In this document: piece by piece, positions 1-13,384 of the stretch
How the letters are laid out: every line of letters starts with the position of its first letter
How positions within the stretch are numbered: the stretch's first letter is position 1
NCBI RefSeq assembly: GCF_000972845.2
Contig: NC_040032.1
Coordinates: 10,328,334-10,392,333, forward strand
Length of the DNA stretch: 64,000 bases
Reading direction: 5' to 3'
Origin: Larimichthys crocea
Lineage: Eukaryota; Chordata; Actinopteri; Sciaenidae
The notes under the pieces: model-generated
Database searches by the model: none
What the model was told of the DNA's origin: nothing
Seen by the model: only the letters and a program-made list of their open reading frames with translations
Made by a program: the position numbers and the translations under genes

Positions 1-599
1 CTTTTAGTGGTTGGTGAGAGCTTGGTGAAATAAAAGGCTGAAAGACAGACGCCGAGCTGGGCTGACTGCTGCTGGACTAGTCGGTAATGTAATCAGAAGA
101 AATACACGTGTGCAGCTCTCCATATTTATGTCAGCGGCATAGATGGTGCCAAATTTCTATGTAATGTTGCTTTGACATAAAGGCAGGAGCAGCTTAAGGT
201 TAAACCTGCAGAGAGAAAGACGAATTGCCCCTGAACAAATTCACTGTATTATCTAAATCTTCAAAAAATGAAATCAGTTTCAGAAACTTTGACACGCCAT
301 GAAAGAGCCAATTTGAAGTTTTCGAAGAGATTCTTCTCGTACTGTGACAAAGTCATTTAAAAAATCCAACAATGATGCAGCCCGTGACAGAACAGACTTC
401 TTCCTGCCTTTCTTTCTCTTCTGAAAAGGTCAGTGCATCTAATAACAGCCATAACAAACAAAGTGAGTGGTCAAGCTGTCTTTTCTTTAAGAATAACACT
501 TTGTATGACTCAGTTTAGCTATTGAATAAAACTTCCTTTGTCTTTCCTCAGCGAGGGGACACCTCCGGTCTTAACATGACATGAACCAAGCTCCTCTAA

Positions 600-1075
600 T
601 GACGGTGTTAATGGGCTTCACACACGCAGGTGAAGTGCTGCAGAGTGCTAATGAAATGCACAGCACAAGCCAGACTCCTCAAGTCAGGGCCCGGTTGGCT
701 GGGAGGTAGAGGGGGGAAGTCTGCTTCCTGACACAATAATTCATTTCCGTTTACCATAGCTCTGGAGCGAGGAGCCCCGGCAATAAGGGAGGCATAAATC
801 CAAGCTGAAATCTCTCAGATTGCATCCGAATGGCCCTTTAAACAACCGGCTCGGCTGCCACCGTGACTCCATTGGAGCAATCTATCGTCTAAAGGGTGCA
901 GCGCGAGCCTCCTTTCCAATCACAGATAACAACGGAGGCAGGTACCCCTGGCAAATTATGTGAGAGGCTCTTTTGCTTTAGCACTTATTGCTGTAATATA
1001 CAAGGAAATTAATTGTCACACACTCACATCCACAGACTCTAGCTCATTTGCTTGTCATCTCTCTGAGTGGAAGAT
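600..1075. promoter_or_regulatory. Candidate conserved non-coding element
   Basis: This block has balanced composition, no microsatellites and no repeat signature. It contains several homeodomain-type cores (ATAATTCATT, AATTAATTG) and the sequence CAATAAGGGAGGCATAAATC. It has no long open frame. That profile is typical of conserved developmental enhancers in vertebrates. Calling it conserved is inference from texture only, because no alignment was available. The exact limits are arbitrary. Confidence 0.28.
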
Positions 1076-1165
1076 TTGTCAAGGTCAAAGCTAAAGAGAA
1101 AGTGAGTGGGTGTATCTCATGTGGGCAACAGTGAAGCACAGCAGATGACAAAGTCTGTTAATGCT

Positions 1166-1238
1166 CGGCATATCATCAGCTCGAGCACGGTCACGGACGC
1201 ATCCCCGGGCTCGCTGGCGCTCAGCCTCGCAGCCTCCG
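1166..1238. other. Short CpG cluster
   Basis: I count ten CpG dinucleotides in about 73 bases, between ATGCTCGGCA and CCTCCGGTGT. The surrounding sequence is CpG-poor. This may be a fragment of an unmethylated regulatory element or simply a GC-rich patch. It is far shorter than a standard CpG island. Confidence 0.5.
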
Positions 1239-2159
1239 GTGTCTATTTATGCACCGCACACTTTGTTGAGCATTTGAGATGTCGCAGCATTCGAGAAGTT
1301 CAGAGAAAGAGCAAAGTGTTTTCCTGTTTTCGTGCGATTTCTACAGACGCACAAAGAGCTTTATTAGGCATTCTCAGGCAGGCATTTGCTGACTTAACAG
1401 CAAATGGCATGAAAGTGCACTGTTTGTGAATATCTTGAATTGCAGTTTAAGAGGCACTAATTGAAATTTGAAAGCGGACGATAAACTGAATTAAATATCT
1501 CTATTCTTGGTGGATTGGAGTGAGAAAGAAAAACCTATTAAAGGAAGGTAAATTGCAAGTAGGCAGTTTTTCAGGAACGAAGTCCAGCTGCCACGATTAT
1601 TGATGCAAACATAAACTAAAGGCACTAGTGCTGTGGCAGCTTTGCTGTTGGTCATTACGACCGACACTGCCCGCATTTCTAATTTTTCAGAGCTTTGCAG
1701 ACCGGATTAAGAATGGGCCAGAGAAAATAGATAAATGGCTACAGCGGAAACATGAAGGAGGGAAACACAGACTGTTTTACATCGACTTATAGAAATATTA
1801 ACTCTTTAAATCTGCATATATCTCTGATTGTTGTGCAAAATCTCGATATATCACAAGCACGGACACGTCATGCTTAATAAATGAACCGGAACAAAACTGA
1901 TCATCAGGCCGGTCATGATTCGGGTTTGCGAGATTTATTCAGACAACAAAATCACATCTTTGTGTTGCTGCAGCAGACAGGCTTTGACAGGCAGGGGAAG
2001 AAAAACAGGAGCTCATTAAACAAACACATCGATAAAAACTAAAGTCAAGAAAACGTTATAAGGTCCTGGCTGTTCTTTGTCAGTGCAACATGAGAGCATT
2101 GTGTTTATTGTGAGAGTTCTTTCCAGTTATGGGAGTCAAGGGGGAACACAGTTTGTTTT

Positions 2160-2305
2160 TCTTGATAGTGTTATTTCAACAAAATAACACTGTACACAAT
2201 ATTATTAATAATTAATCCAAATTAAACTGCTTACAGAGAGATGAGGCATGGATTTTTTTATGCTTCTCAAGGGGGTATTACAACAAAAAAAAGGTTAAGA
2301 ACCCC
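2160..2305. repeat. Decayed hAT-like transposon end
   Basis: The right edge, GGTTAAGAACCCCTG at about 2292-2306, matches the terminal inverted repeat style of vertebrate hAT/Charlie elements, which end in a complement of CAGGGGTTCTTAACC. I could not find the matching left end within 500 bases. Within the stretch is a perfect 10-bp hairpin, AGTGTTATTT at 2167-2176 pairing with 2182-2191. It is best read as a remnant of a non-autonomous element. Confidence 0.35.
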
Positions 2306-2639
2306 TGCTACATTTCCAGTAGTCTTTAATTTTGAGTACCTACATTTTATTAGTGTTCCCATATTCATATTAAATGGATACAGGTAATAACTGAGGCTTT
2401 AATTTACATTTATTGTATTTTATAGCCTATAAGCTGTTATAAATCACAGAGAACCCAACAAAAATAAATGACTGCGTATAAAAAAAAAACATCTGGACAG
2501 ATGTAAGCACCAGAAATAGACCAAAACATAAAAAATCCACCCAAACAAATGAAACGCACCCAAACATTTGAACACACATATTTGTGACACACCCCGTGCA
2601 CACATTTGCATTTTTAAAGCAAATGGAGCACATCTATGT

Positions 2640-2960
2640 AACCATCAGGGGAAAGCAGCCAGGTATCCGTCTGCCTTCTTACTTAAACAGCTGCGTGCCT
2701 ACTGCGGCTGTGCGCTTCATGTCACACCGTACCCGGCTGCCATATGGCACAGACCCCACCCGCCGCCATAGAGACCATTTAATAGGAATAAATTGGACTC
2801 ATTTGTCTGTCCAGTTGGCGTGGTCCAAAACCGTATACATTCTTGAACCTAAATGAATTATGGGGGGAAACGTCGGCCTCATTTATCCCGTTCTGTTGCT
2901 GCTGTAGCTGCCGCTAATGGATGAGGCAGCACCCCTTCTAATGAGATCTACCTCGCCTCA
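2640..2960. promoter_or_regulatory. Candidate conserved non-coding element
   Basis: About 320 bases of balanced composition that include CCATTTAATAGGAATAAATTG and GCCGCTAATGGATGAGG. There are no low-complexity runs and no repeat match that I recognise. The texture resembles a developmental enhancer. Conservation is not tested, so this is inference. Confidence 0.25.
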
Positions 2961-3399
2961 TCCTTTTGGGTTACTTTGGTCTCGCACACATTGTTGGTAA
3001 TTGCAAAAGCATGAAATGGGTTGTAGATGTGATTTGCATCTGCATAAATGAAGAGTATGACATGATCACAGGGGATAATTTGTTTGTGTTTCACAAATAA
3101 AATTATATACTTAGAGATATTTGTGAATTTGTCATTGTTGCTTGTTCCTAAATGATCCAGGGCCATTTATTGTGGACTTAAGTACGTGTTACTTGTTTTT
3201 GCTTCTTGCTAAGTGGTTAGTTTGCATAATGTTTACTGCCAAGTAATCAGTTAAGCTGAACAGTGTCATGGTCATGTCATTATTCCACACAGGACTTGAC
3301 CACAAAGAGTGTTTTATCACTCAAGGTCAAACCAGTTCCTACTTCAGAACTATTATTGGTATAATGGCAAACGTATGATAACGGCAACATGTACTTTTA

Positions 3400-3850
3400 G
3401 GCGGACACTTTTCTCCTTCACCTTCTTTATCATTGCCTTAAGAAGGCTGTTTCCGCCTTATTAACCTCTTTATCCGAGTACTCAGAGAGCGGCTGAGTGC
3501 TTAGTCCAACTATAAGGTCATTGCGATAAATATATACCATAAGAAGAGGCTGCGGGGGCTGAGCCATGGTTGCATAGCAGGACAGTGGGGATTTCAGATG
3601 ATTGATGTAAAAAAGTCTCAGATAGGAATCAAATTTTCACTGATACTGTTGGCTCCAGCACGCTCCATTATGCGCCAATTGTTTTATTCTAATGGGGGAA
3701 GTAGACTGGTATTGTAGCTTGCAACGGGAGATTATATTCCATTAGTGTTTATGTTTTATCTAGATGGCCTCTGCGAGCATCAAAGTAGCTTAATTCCAGC
3801 AGGATCCATATCAACCTGAATATCCAGTATTGCATAAAATCTCATCTGCA
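3400..3850. promoter_or_regulatory. Candidate conserved non-coding element
   Basis: The block contains CTTTATCATTGCCTTAAG, TTATTAACCTCTTTATC and ATTCTAATGGGGGAAG, a mix of homeodomain- and GATA/CDX-like words in non-repetitive sequence. No frame is open for long. The call rests on texture only. Confidence 0.25.
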
Positions 3851-5394
3851 CCAAGGTTTTGTTTTAATGATCAAACCAATGTTATATTGAAAATATGCTC
3901 GCTGATGATGCGGGGATGTGCATGTTGTCATTTCATTTCTTTTTCTCTGCCTTACCTTGGGTGGATTTTTTTTACGGAGAGCAAATAGCATTTCTCTGCC
4001 AGACAAGGACATATTGATCTATGTTTGCTTCTAAATCTAAGTAGCACGAAAAAAGACATATTACAGTTGAATATATTCGGCTGCCATGCAACAGCACAGA
4101 GTGCACGGAGGGTAGCTTCAAAAGCGTAGCCGTTATTTTGGGATAGACTAAACAAAAAAAACGGGACGCTGTCACTCCCATCACTTTGAAACTTTGGTGC
4201 AGCGGAAAAAAATCAAATAAAAGAAGTAAAGCCGTCAAAAAGGCTTTTTTAAAAAGTCTTCCTTCCGCCCTCACATTGCACATATGTTACCAGAGGGTAG
4301 TATTTAAAGTTCTTGCATGGCTTTGTGTGTCTTTTTTGCTGTGTGCCCTGTTTGTGTATGTTACTCAGTAGCAGCTGGCCGGTCAGCCCTCTAAAGAACG
4401 TCTCCCTCCCGTCTCGATCGGGTTCAATAGAGTCATCAGCTGCAGTGTGCTTCCATAGCTCACTTCCCAAGGTCGACGGCCCCTCAGGCACTCACCATGT
4501 GATTTGCCTGAATATTACACACACACTGTTATCCAGGGCAGAAAGAACACTTGCCATCAACAGGCGAGATATGAGTGTGTCAGTGAATGAGCCTGGGTAC
4601 AGCACCTCTTGACCTGGGTTGACTTTAAAAATAGATACCAATATTTTTGGATTTGGATCGCTGATATTTTGTGCACAGATTTTTTAGTTGCAAGAATTCA
4701 TTTTTAACAGTGCTTCAGTCATGGTATAAAATGCCGAGAGACATGTTTCATGGATAGTTGTACAGACAGTCCCTGCATCAGAGATGGATGGTATTGACCA
4801 GCCGCTATTGGATTTTTAATAAACGGACAAAATCGTCGCAATTTATCACCATATCCCCAGTGTGTACTGTACATATGATTAAGTGTTCACATTTCCCTGT
4901 GTGTCCATACTGAGTTTAATGTGGCACGGGCAGCCTGGCTTTACCTTCATCATGAAAATCCCAAACACAGCCTGAATAAACGTGTTTGCAGAGATGATTT
5001 CCAGCAAGGAATTAATAAAAGATAAAGATTTTAGGTAAAGATGATTAATCAGCATTTGCTTGAATTCATCTTTATGAAAATGTCTGACTGCAGCTAGGTT
5101 TCAGTCCTTATATATCTTGAAATTCTTCTTCTATTTCCCTTTTTTCCCTTTGCATCCTTCACACAGTATACAAGTTGTATTGTTACTGTTTTTTTTTTAA
5201 TTGAATACTTCCATAGGTTATGAAATATGCAGTTAGTTAGGCAAAGGGGTCTCCTGAAGCAGCAGGATATCAGAAGGGAGGTAGCTTCTGTGGTCACTAA
5301 AGCAAAACCTTTGTTTGTGATGATTCTGGGAGGGCTATGGAGACACATTTTTGGTTGGCCTTAAGGAGTACTCTAACCTAACCTATCAGGCGAC

Positions 5395-5940
5395 CAAGCA
5401 GGACTCACTCAGGCTATGTTAAGCAACGGAGAACTGCTGACCCTGACTGAGCGAACTGGCAAGCATTGGTAAGAGCACTCGGAGAAACTCCTGAACCCAA
5501 TCATCACATCCTTTGTGGAACAGTATGAGATACCGAGGTGGCGCCTCACTCATATCCCCGGCAGATGTCTCTGAGGTAGTTAAGTTATGTTCAGTGACAA
5601 GGCACCAGATGTGGATGAGATTCGTCCTGAGATTCCGACGGCTTTTTGGACTGATTATTGCACTGACGGCCTCCCTGAGAGATGATTATGCCAGTGTGCT
5701 GAAAAGAGGTTCTGATGGTAAAACCTCAGATTAGTGGACCAACTCTTTACCCTTGCATGGTTGAGTCATGGGAGTTTGCCATCCAGTTTTGTGCACTTGG
5801 AGAAATCTTACAAGTACTGTAGGGGGTATACTGCAGAAGTATATACTGTACATGTTGGACCTTGGTGGTTCTTAAGTGCCATCTCTCCCCAAAGGCTTGG
5901 GGCAGGATCAGGACTGGATCCAATCAAACCTTGGGGATAG
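5395..5940 (+). pseudogene. LINE reverse-transcriptase relic (non-LTR retrotransposon)
   Basis: The stretch carries decayed reverse-transcriptase coding sequence on the plus strand. One frame at 5555-5590 reads like ISPADVSEVVK. After a frame change, 5608-5635 reads like VDEIRPEI. Near 5735-5800 the order leucine-phenylalanine-threonine-leucine-alanine followed by WEF is kept, and VHVG lies at 5850-5870. These match the order of motifs in a common fish LINE family (a GVDEIRPEFLK-type block, then an LFTLA..WEF..VDLEKAFD-type block). Much of the sequence between the blocks is deleted, and there are frame shifts and stops. It cannot make protein. The left limit is uncertain, and the family name is from memory. 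Confidence 0.6.
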
Positions 5941-8900
5941 ATCCTACAAGAATCTCATGTGTCCTTAACACAATATATTCTGAATCTGGTCAGATGTTCA
6001 AAATTCAGTGTGTCCAAGTTAGTAAGTAGTCACGCACATATTAGATAGCACTTCTCTATGAATGCAAGTCTCAAGATGTTATGGATAGTATAACTGAGAG
6101 AAGAGTGTAATGTAATTTTCTTCCTGGGGCCTTGAAACCCGCCGTGATATGCAGATGAAGTCCTGCGACATGGTGGAATGTTCTTTGCTTATCAAAGAGG
6201 TTAATTAAAGGTATCTCCTCTTCTGAAAAAGCATTTCTTTCTGCCTGCAATTAAAGACTTCCTCAGATATGACATATTAAACATACCCTTGAAATCATCA
6301 CTCACTAGGTTTCTGCCTACAGAGTATCTGGATGTAAAAGGTTAAACAAAAACAAAAATCTCATACCATAAATCAATTATTGGTTAACTCACCTGAGCGA
6401 TTGATGTGGAACAGATCGAAGGTGCAGGGTATGCAGGTATGACCATAGCAGCATGGTGGAGGTGACTCTCTGCATCCCAAGTGGGAACAACACAAATAAA
6501 TAGATTTTTTTTTTCCTTTGTGGGTTCCCAAGGCTCGCCCGGCCAAGGCTGAGGTGTTCCCTCTGACAGATTTCTACAGCTGACACCAACAATCCGTCTT
6601 CCCGCAGATTTGGATTGATGTAATGATCCCTCTCTGTTTCCGTGCAGGAGGATGCCACAGCTCTGAGTTATTTCATCTGCCATGCATTGAGTGGGTGTGA
6701 TACAACTTTTAGCATTCATTATCTTATACAACATGACATAGACATATTGTTGCAGAGGAGTCTGGTACATTTGCAACCTTTAAACAGGTTTATGTAGCTC
6801 CTCGAAGGCCACGGATTGATAAAGAGGTCTAGTCCACTCTGCTATCACTGTGAATTAAGGAACTTCTAACAAGACGAACTCTGCATTGAAAGGTGGAAAA
6901 ACAACAGTCTTTTGTTATTAATCCTTTTTTTTCAGTGTTTGGTTTATCATTCCTGAAGTTGATGCAAATGTGGCCCACCTGAGTTAGGAAGAAACATCTG
7001 TGCTGTTGTGACACTGTGTTATAAATATCTATTGGCTTCCAGTCCGTTCAGAAATGCCAAATGTTTCTCTGCCTGCTCAACAGTGCTGGAATTGGTTCAC
7101 ATTTTCAGTTTTAACTGCAGTTAAAGAAGTCAGAGGTTTGTCTACGGTGTGCATTTTAAGAGGGAAAGTAAACAAGGGCAGGTTTATGTAGTGCCATCTC
7201 TTCGATGCAAGAACTGAATCCAAAAAGTCGTCTAGATTTTTAGATTTTTTTAGTCTTTTTTTTCTCTTTGTTCACATTTTAATCCAAACATTTGCACCTC
7301 TATTACAAGTTTATACAAGTTCATTTAGATCTCTTTTGTTTTTGGTTAATTCCAGCTGGAAGCTCAATTCCAACACAACGAGAATGAACTTCAGAAGAAA
7401 CATTAATCGGAATCATTTACCACCGTGGTGTTGAAATTGGAAAAAACACCAATATTTATGCAGCATTGGTTTAATGGATGGCTTTGTTATTTCATTGTCT
7501 AACTATCTCCATTTTAATACAAGATATCCACAGTCATGATGATAATTGTTTTATCACTCGTGCACAAGACTGTCACGTCTCATAGCGGGTAGATACAGCT
7601 GCTTCAGAAACGCTCTTTCTTGTTGTTTGAATAAAAAACATCTGTGCCACATTACCATTAATGCAGTTTTAACTGGAGACAGTAAAGTATGTGTAAATAA
7701 CCGGGGACATTTTGTACATTTATTTCCACTCCAAGCTCTGATATTTAACTTATATTAAGAAGGATCACTATTGACGTTTGTAGTAGATGAATTGAGATCA
7801 ATGGGCTCCATTGTCTTTCTTTATATTTATAGCCCACTCAGTGTTAGGATGAGAAATAACTTTGATTTCTGTAAGCTGATCTTTGCAAGTCGCTCTCAGT
7901 GTTTTCATCCTTGGATCCATAACATTGCTGCTGACTGTCTCCACTCACTTCCACCCTACAACATACTTGAAATTCAATAGGTGTTTACACCAGACACTCC
8001 GTTTCAATTGCACAGTGCTTAGCATAATAAGCTAATTAAAGGTACTTCACTCATGATGTTAACATTTTTAGATTAAGGCACAATAAAAAAGCACTGCAGT
8101 CAATCTTCTTTATAGACTTTAATAATATTTATAACGCTCCCATTGCTTACATAAACTACAATTGCTTTCAATTCCATTATATTAATAAGGCTGCAGTACA
8201 GTAGGTTTCCATCTACTCAAAACAGCTACGCTGGGATTCATTTATCAAGGTCCACAGACATTTATACGGAAAACATTGTGAATGTTTCAACATCATATTT
8301 ACATTACGCCCTGTTTATACCAGACCCTGGTTTGACTGAGTGTTTAATTGCCTCTATATGATAGAAATATTCAAGGACTATAATTAAAGGCTGCTTGTTG
8401 TTTTTTGGGAGTTTGGCCCACCTGTCAGTTTATACATTATCTATTTAAGTCCTGACAGTCAATGCATCTACAGTAGATGTTATACGAATTGAGTGTGACA
8501 CTCGAGTCGTTTGAGGATAAGACTGAAAAACTCAAAGCAAAGACCTGAACCCTGTTAGGACAGTGCTGTCAGCGTCTGTGCCAATTGGTTGATTGATTCA
8601 CAAATGCACCGTTCCATTTTTAAAAAAAGGCTCAGTCATTTCCTAAGACAGCTGCACTCAAACAGGAGGTAATATTACATTTTTCATTATTAATCCACAT
8701 TTGCCGCTCGAGTGAGTATTTGGGGCAGCAGGACGGTGTGTTTGGGATTGAGTCAGAATAAACTACAGTGCCTGTGTTCATGGTAATGAAGGGACATGTC
8801 ACCCAGTGCAACTGTGTGGCTCATTGATGTGTTTTTAATAGCTTTTGGACAAAGGAAGAAGATCGATCAGGCTTTGGAAACACTCATTGGTAGGATACAT

Positions 8901-11900
8901 TTTTTGATTGACATTATTGACAATAAGAAAAATATAGAATACACAGAATATTATTCCATTTCACTCTTTGTATGAATGACCTGTCAGGTAAAGGTCATCT
9001 TCACTATCTGACCGTATCCTAAAAGATAAAAGAACACAAGCTCTCAAAATGTCTGCGTGTTCCTTCAACTGCCAACAAGCTTCACATTTTATGTCCCACT
9101 TGCAAATCTGCACATTATGTTGTGCTTTTTTTTTTAATGTTCTTAATTTACTTATAAATCACAAAGAACTGGTGTATGGAGAAGGCGATAATCCACTGAG
9201 ACACGAAGCAGAGTACAGGTTTCAGGCGACTTGTGAGATCTGTTCAACATAAGGACATCAGACACAGATAATCTCCACGCTGATGTGCCATGTCAGAGAT
9301 TAGAGTCTCGTGCATCGTGCCAACGCACAGACAGGGCAGTGTTATTTCTGAAACGACGTCGCTCTTGTGCTCCTGCTCTAGGAGTCAGGTTGCATTAGCC
9401 GATTTCGAGTACGTCAACAAGAGCCTCCAAATGAGCACTTTGTGTGAAAGCAGCCATATGTAGGCTCACGGGATGTTTTCAACAGGTCTTTAGTAACATG
9501 CTGTTATTGATGTACACTTAAATCAGCTTTACTAGAGGGCTGTGAAGTGATTTACCAATGCATTACATAACCAACTGATTTACATGGCAACTTTTCAGGC
9601 TGTCAGTAGTTAGTTCAGTTTGTTTAGCAGGCAGGTCACTAACATTAGCTCTAGTCTGATGGGCATCAGTTCCCCAAACCCTCCAAAATTGGTCTTTGAG
9701 ATGCTCAGAGGCTGTTTTTTTATATATATTATGAATCACCTTCAAAGGTTTGAGCTGTTCGAGCTGTTTGCCAGTTTTAAGTCCAACACAACTCTTAACT
9801 ATCAGCATAATGCAGGGAGTAAATCTGCAGCCCTGATGTATGCACGGAGAGCAAAGGCACGATACCGCAGGTTAGCTGTCTGAGGATTTTTTTATGAATG
9901 TGATTATTAGATGTGAAGGACCTTGGTGCCTGAGCTGAAAAAGCTCAATGATGTCTGATTCTCCTTCTGCCTGCGTCCAGCACAAATTAAGCCCTGCGTA
10001 TGTCATCTACTCCTGCTTCTTAAAGCGAATATCCATACTTAAGCCACACCAGTATTTTCCATCTAGCTCTCTTTCGGATGGCAAAACTCAGCTATTCCAC
10101 CCTTCCACTCTAACAATCTTTCTGCGTTTAGCCAGGGACACCACATGAGCCCCTTGGGGGGAAAATTGATCCCCTTGCTTGTAGCGTCATCTTGCCTTTC
10201 TCCACTGTCACTGAACAAATGCATCCTTTGAGCTTCCCCATTTTCTTGTCTTTAGAAGATATAGAACTGACTGTCAGACTTTTCTGTCTTGTTTGTTTCT
10301 GTTTCTTCCCTTCTGTGTTGTCACCTTTTTGTGTGCACCGTGTCAGGTGAACCTTTTGTCAAGCTCTCACCACTGCATTAATCCTCTCGGGTTGTGGAGG
10401 GCACAGAATCAGACAGAATTAAGGACCGGTGCACTTGCCCTCCTGTTGTGAGGCAGATTAATAGAAAACCGGTAGCACAACACACTCCCAACGAAGCTAA
10501 TGTTGTCGAGTGCGTCGCCTTGAATCGGAAATGCCACAGCCTGTCAGGGAAGCTCTTGTGAAAAGGAGTCATTCTCTGTCTTCTGATCTTGTCATACACT
10601 CCATCAGCATGACTTGGGGGTTTGTGTAACAAGCTTCTTCTCGTGGGTGGGCTCATTTCTCAGGCACCCACCCCCACAATGTCAACGCTGAAGGACAAAA
10701 AAGAAAAATCTAATAAATGCAAAGACACATATGCAAGGTCACTCCATCTGGAACGCAAATACTGATTTGGAAATGTGCCATGTGAGGGTGAGAAAACAAA
10801 GAGGAAAAAGAGACGAGCTGTAGCCACCTGATAGAAAACTCCTGCACGCCGATCTTACCCATTAAATTATTTGCAGCTCTACTGTCCTCTAGAGGACAAT
10901 GAAGCACATTACACACTTATCTCCTCTGCAGTGTACTGTATGACAGCCCAAGGACGTTTGAAGAGGAGAGGAGAGGAGGGGGGGTGGACAGAGTGGCTGC
11001 ACACTGAAAAATGACTCCTTCAGATTTCTTTATTTCTAAAGTTTTCATTCCATCTCTCATCCACCACCCCTTTTTTTAGATGTCTCAAGTCTTTCAAGTG
11101 TTATAGCATTTCTATCAAAGACAGCACAATACCAGGTGAGCTGTGTTGATACAAATTTCATAAGACGCTGTATGTGCAGCATGACTCATTGATCACCTCA
11201 GTGTGACTGCAGACACTAAGCTTTGAAGTTCTCTTTTGATTTATCTGCTCCATCCATCCATCTGTGTCTTACCATGTCTCGAATGTCCGAGCTTCATGAC
11301 GCCCGTGTTTACACGAGCACAGAGCAGAGCTCGCTGACCTTTTGGAGAAGTTATTTTGTGATGTGCAATCACCTGTGGGAGGTAACGTTGTGTTTGGTGT
11401 CTGTGCAGGCCACTCTGAATTTTAGAATCCTGTTGGCCCATTCCAGTGCACGAAGAACATGTCAAAAAACAAATAAAAATAATAAATAGATCTAAATAAT
11501 TAACATATTTTGACTTTATGCTGATGCTAAAAACTGTAGAACAGTGAAATGCAGTTGATGTTGCTCCCTGAATAGTTGTCAAACGGCTCATCCATTAAGC
11601 GTACTCATACAATAAGCGTACTGTACATACAATGTACCTTCTCGTTTCTTAAAGAGCTGCTCAACCTCTAAAGATTTTCAGCATTTAATCTTGGACATCT
11701 CAAACGTTTTGATGTAGCAAGGCTAGATTTAATTAGATTTGTCCCTACGTCAGACTAAAGAGAGCAGTCACAGTCATGACAGTAATAAATGTGTCTGCAG
11801 CAGTCCTGTAACCTTTCCAGGAGAGTAGCCCTAAAAGCCTACTTTGAGAACAATGGCCTTGTAGATGTTGAAGGTTACAGCGGCGATGGGAGAAAGAAAA

Positions 11901-12504
11901 CCAGCCTTTGAACTGAGCCATGTAGGTTTATAGAATGTTAATTCATCTGTGTTAAAGCCACAAAATGCCTGCATGTGTGCGGCAGCATGTGCTGTGAGTG
12001 TGGAAGCACTGTTACACACTAATAGACTTAAACTATATTACTGTGCCAATGTCCAGCCTCCATTGACAAGACCATACAGCTTTCAGTTCGTATGATAATA
12101 CTTCCATTTATGTGCCCGTAATGAAACGTGGCGTGGATTTGATGCGGTGTCTGGCATGGATAATGTATCGAGACAGCAAAGAAAATTTAAATGCAAAATC
12201 ACAAGTCCTGTCACTTCTTTTCATATATAATACCATAAAGGTTCAGTCACAGCATGTTCTATTTGGAGCAGTCATGAATATGAGATCCAAAATGACAAAG
12301 TTACAGTGTAACGTGATCTCTGCAGGTCGTTGCAAAGGCGGCACGTGACGGATGCAGCAGCTGATGCAACTCGGTAGATAAATGAGGCAGGAAAGACGAA
12401 AAGAAACTTTATTTTACTGACATAGAAGACAGCAGTTTGAAATTCACGTGCACTTCATACGTAGCATTTGTTAACTTAACCAGACTGAGTCGTGTGCTTT
12501 GCTG

Positions 12505-12590
12505 CACCTGTGCGACACCCAACAGTGATGTCACAGTACACCGCCCCGCCCTGGAGTACGCCGTTACATCACCGCAGCGAGGTGTGAAGT
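12505..12590. promoter_or_regulatory. Possible promoter-like patch (CRE plus Sp1 motifs)
   Basis: TGATGTCA at 12527-12534 is one base from the CREB/ATF palindrome. It is followed within ten bases by CCGCCCCGCCC at 12541-12551, a full GC-box (Sp1/KLF) on the minus strand. The surrounding 100 bases are richer in CpG than their neighbourhood. Such pairs occur in vertebrate promoters, but no TATA box, initiator or downstream exon could be shown. Confidence 0.25.
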
Positions 12591-13384
12591 TCAAGCACTG
12601 CAGATCAGCTAAGACAAGGTTTTCAGGGGGCGTTAAGCAACTCTTAAATACTTGGGGGACACATAAGCATTTCCAGGAACGATCGATTTCACAAAACCAT
12701 CATATCTCTTTGTTACAAAATGGTTAGCGCCTGAAACAGCACAAGTTAATGAGTGCTTTTTTTTTTGCACTCACTGTTTGGATTGCAGACTTGAGTGATG
12801 TCTTCATGTGGTTGCATTTTAATCAGAGTTTTCAGGAGGCTCCCCCATAGGTTAGGGATCAAGCTGGAGTCAAGTGTGCAGTAATTCGTTCTATATAATC
12901 CTACACTTGCCATCGCGGTCTTGCTCTTGACTCTGAGCCGGGTTGAATCCCCCCTGGCAGAGGTCAGCACCCTACTTTGCTATCTTGCAAATACACAAAC
13001 CTCACGGGAGTCATATTAAACCATAAGGAGCACGTGTGTGGCATCTTCTGCAACAGCTTGGTGGGCTCTGAGAGCGCTCCCACTCTCATCTTTACAGATC
13101 TTTTCTTTTTTATAACTTTGCATTAATACATTTTTTATATATCTACAGTATATTTAAAATTCCCCTGACAGATCAGTGTTTGAGACTTCACAGAACAATG
13201 CTCCTCGCCGCCTCTGCCACAAAGACTTCCCCCTCTGCTCTCGTAGCTTTTGTAGCTTAGCAACAGCTTGGGTAAAGTGGCTCGGAGCTGGATGGATAGA
13301 GGAGGGAGGGAGGGTTAATGGACCAGCATGTAGAGTCTCTTGCTCCCACGTGCCTCCCATTGTTATTGTCTCTCTAATTTGACA

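Larger units (their letters stand above)
1..2130. other. Non-coding stretch at the left edge
   Basis: No reading frame here looks coding. The stretch is mostly AT-rich single-copy-looking sequence. Two parts stand out and are listed separately: a regulatory-looking block around 600-1075 and a CpG cluster at 1166-1238. The longest open frame (1106-1429, plus) has no ATG start and runs through the CpG cluster, so I regard it as a by-product of local base composition. Confidence 0.6.
2310..5390. other. Non-coding stretch with two regulatory-looking blocks
   Basis: No supportable gene. Blocks around 2640-2960 and 3400-3850 are free of simple repeats and rich in homeodomain-like and TATA-like words. 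The rest is AT-rich with short homopolymer runs. Open frames on both strands around 3950-4600 overlap each other in opposite frames, which argues against any of them being real. Confidence 0.55.

Noticed and set aside
5571..5588. let-7-like word TGAGGTAGTTAAGTTATG
   Set aside because: Only the seed part matches, there is no hairpin, and it lies inside a LINE relic.
8968..8990. Nuclear-receptor-like half sites TGACCT and AGGTCA
   Set aside because: Spacing and orientation do not fit a standard response element, and half sites are common by chance.
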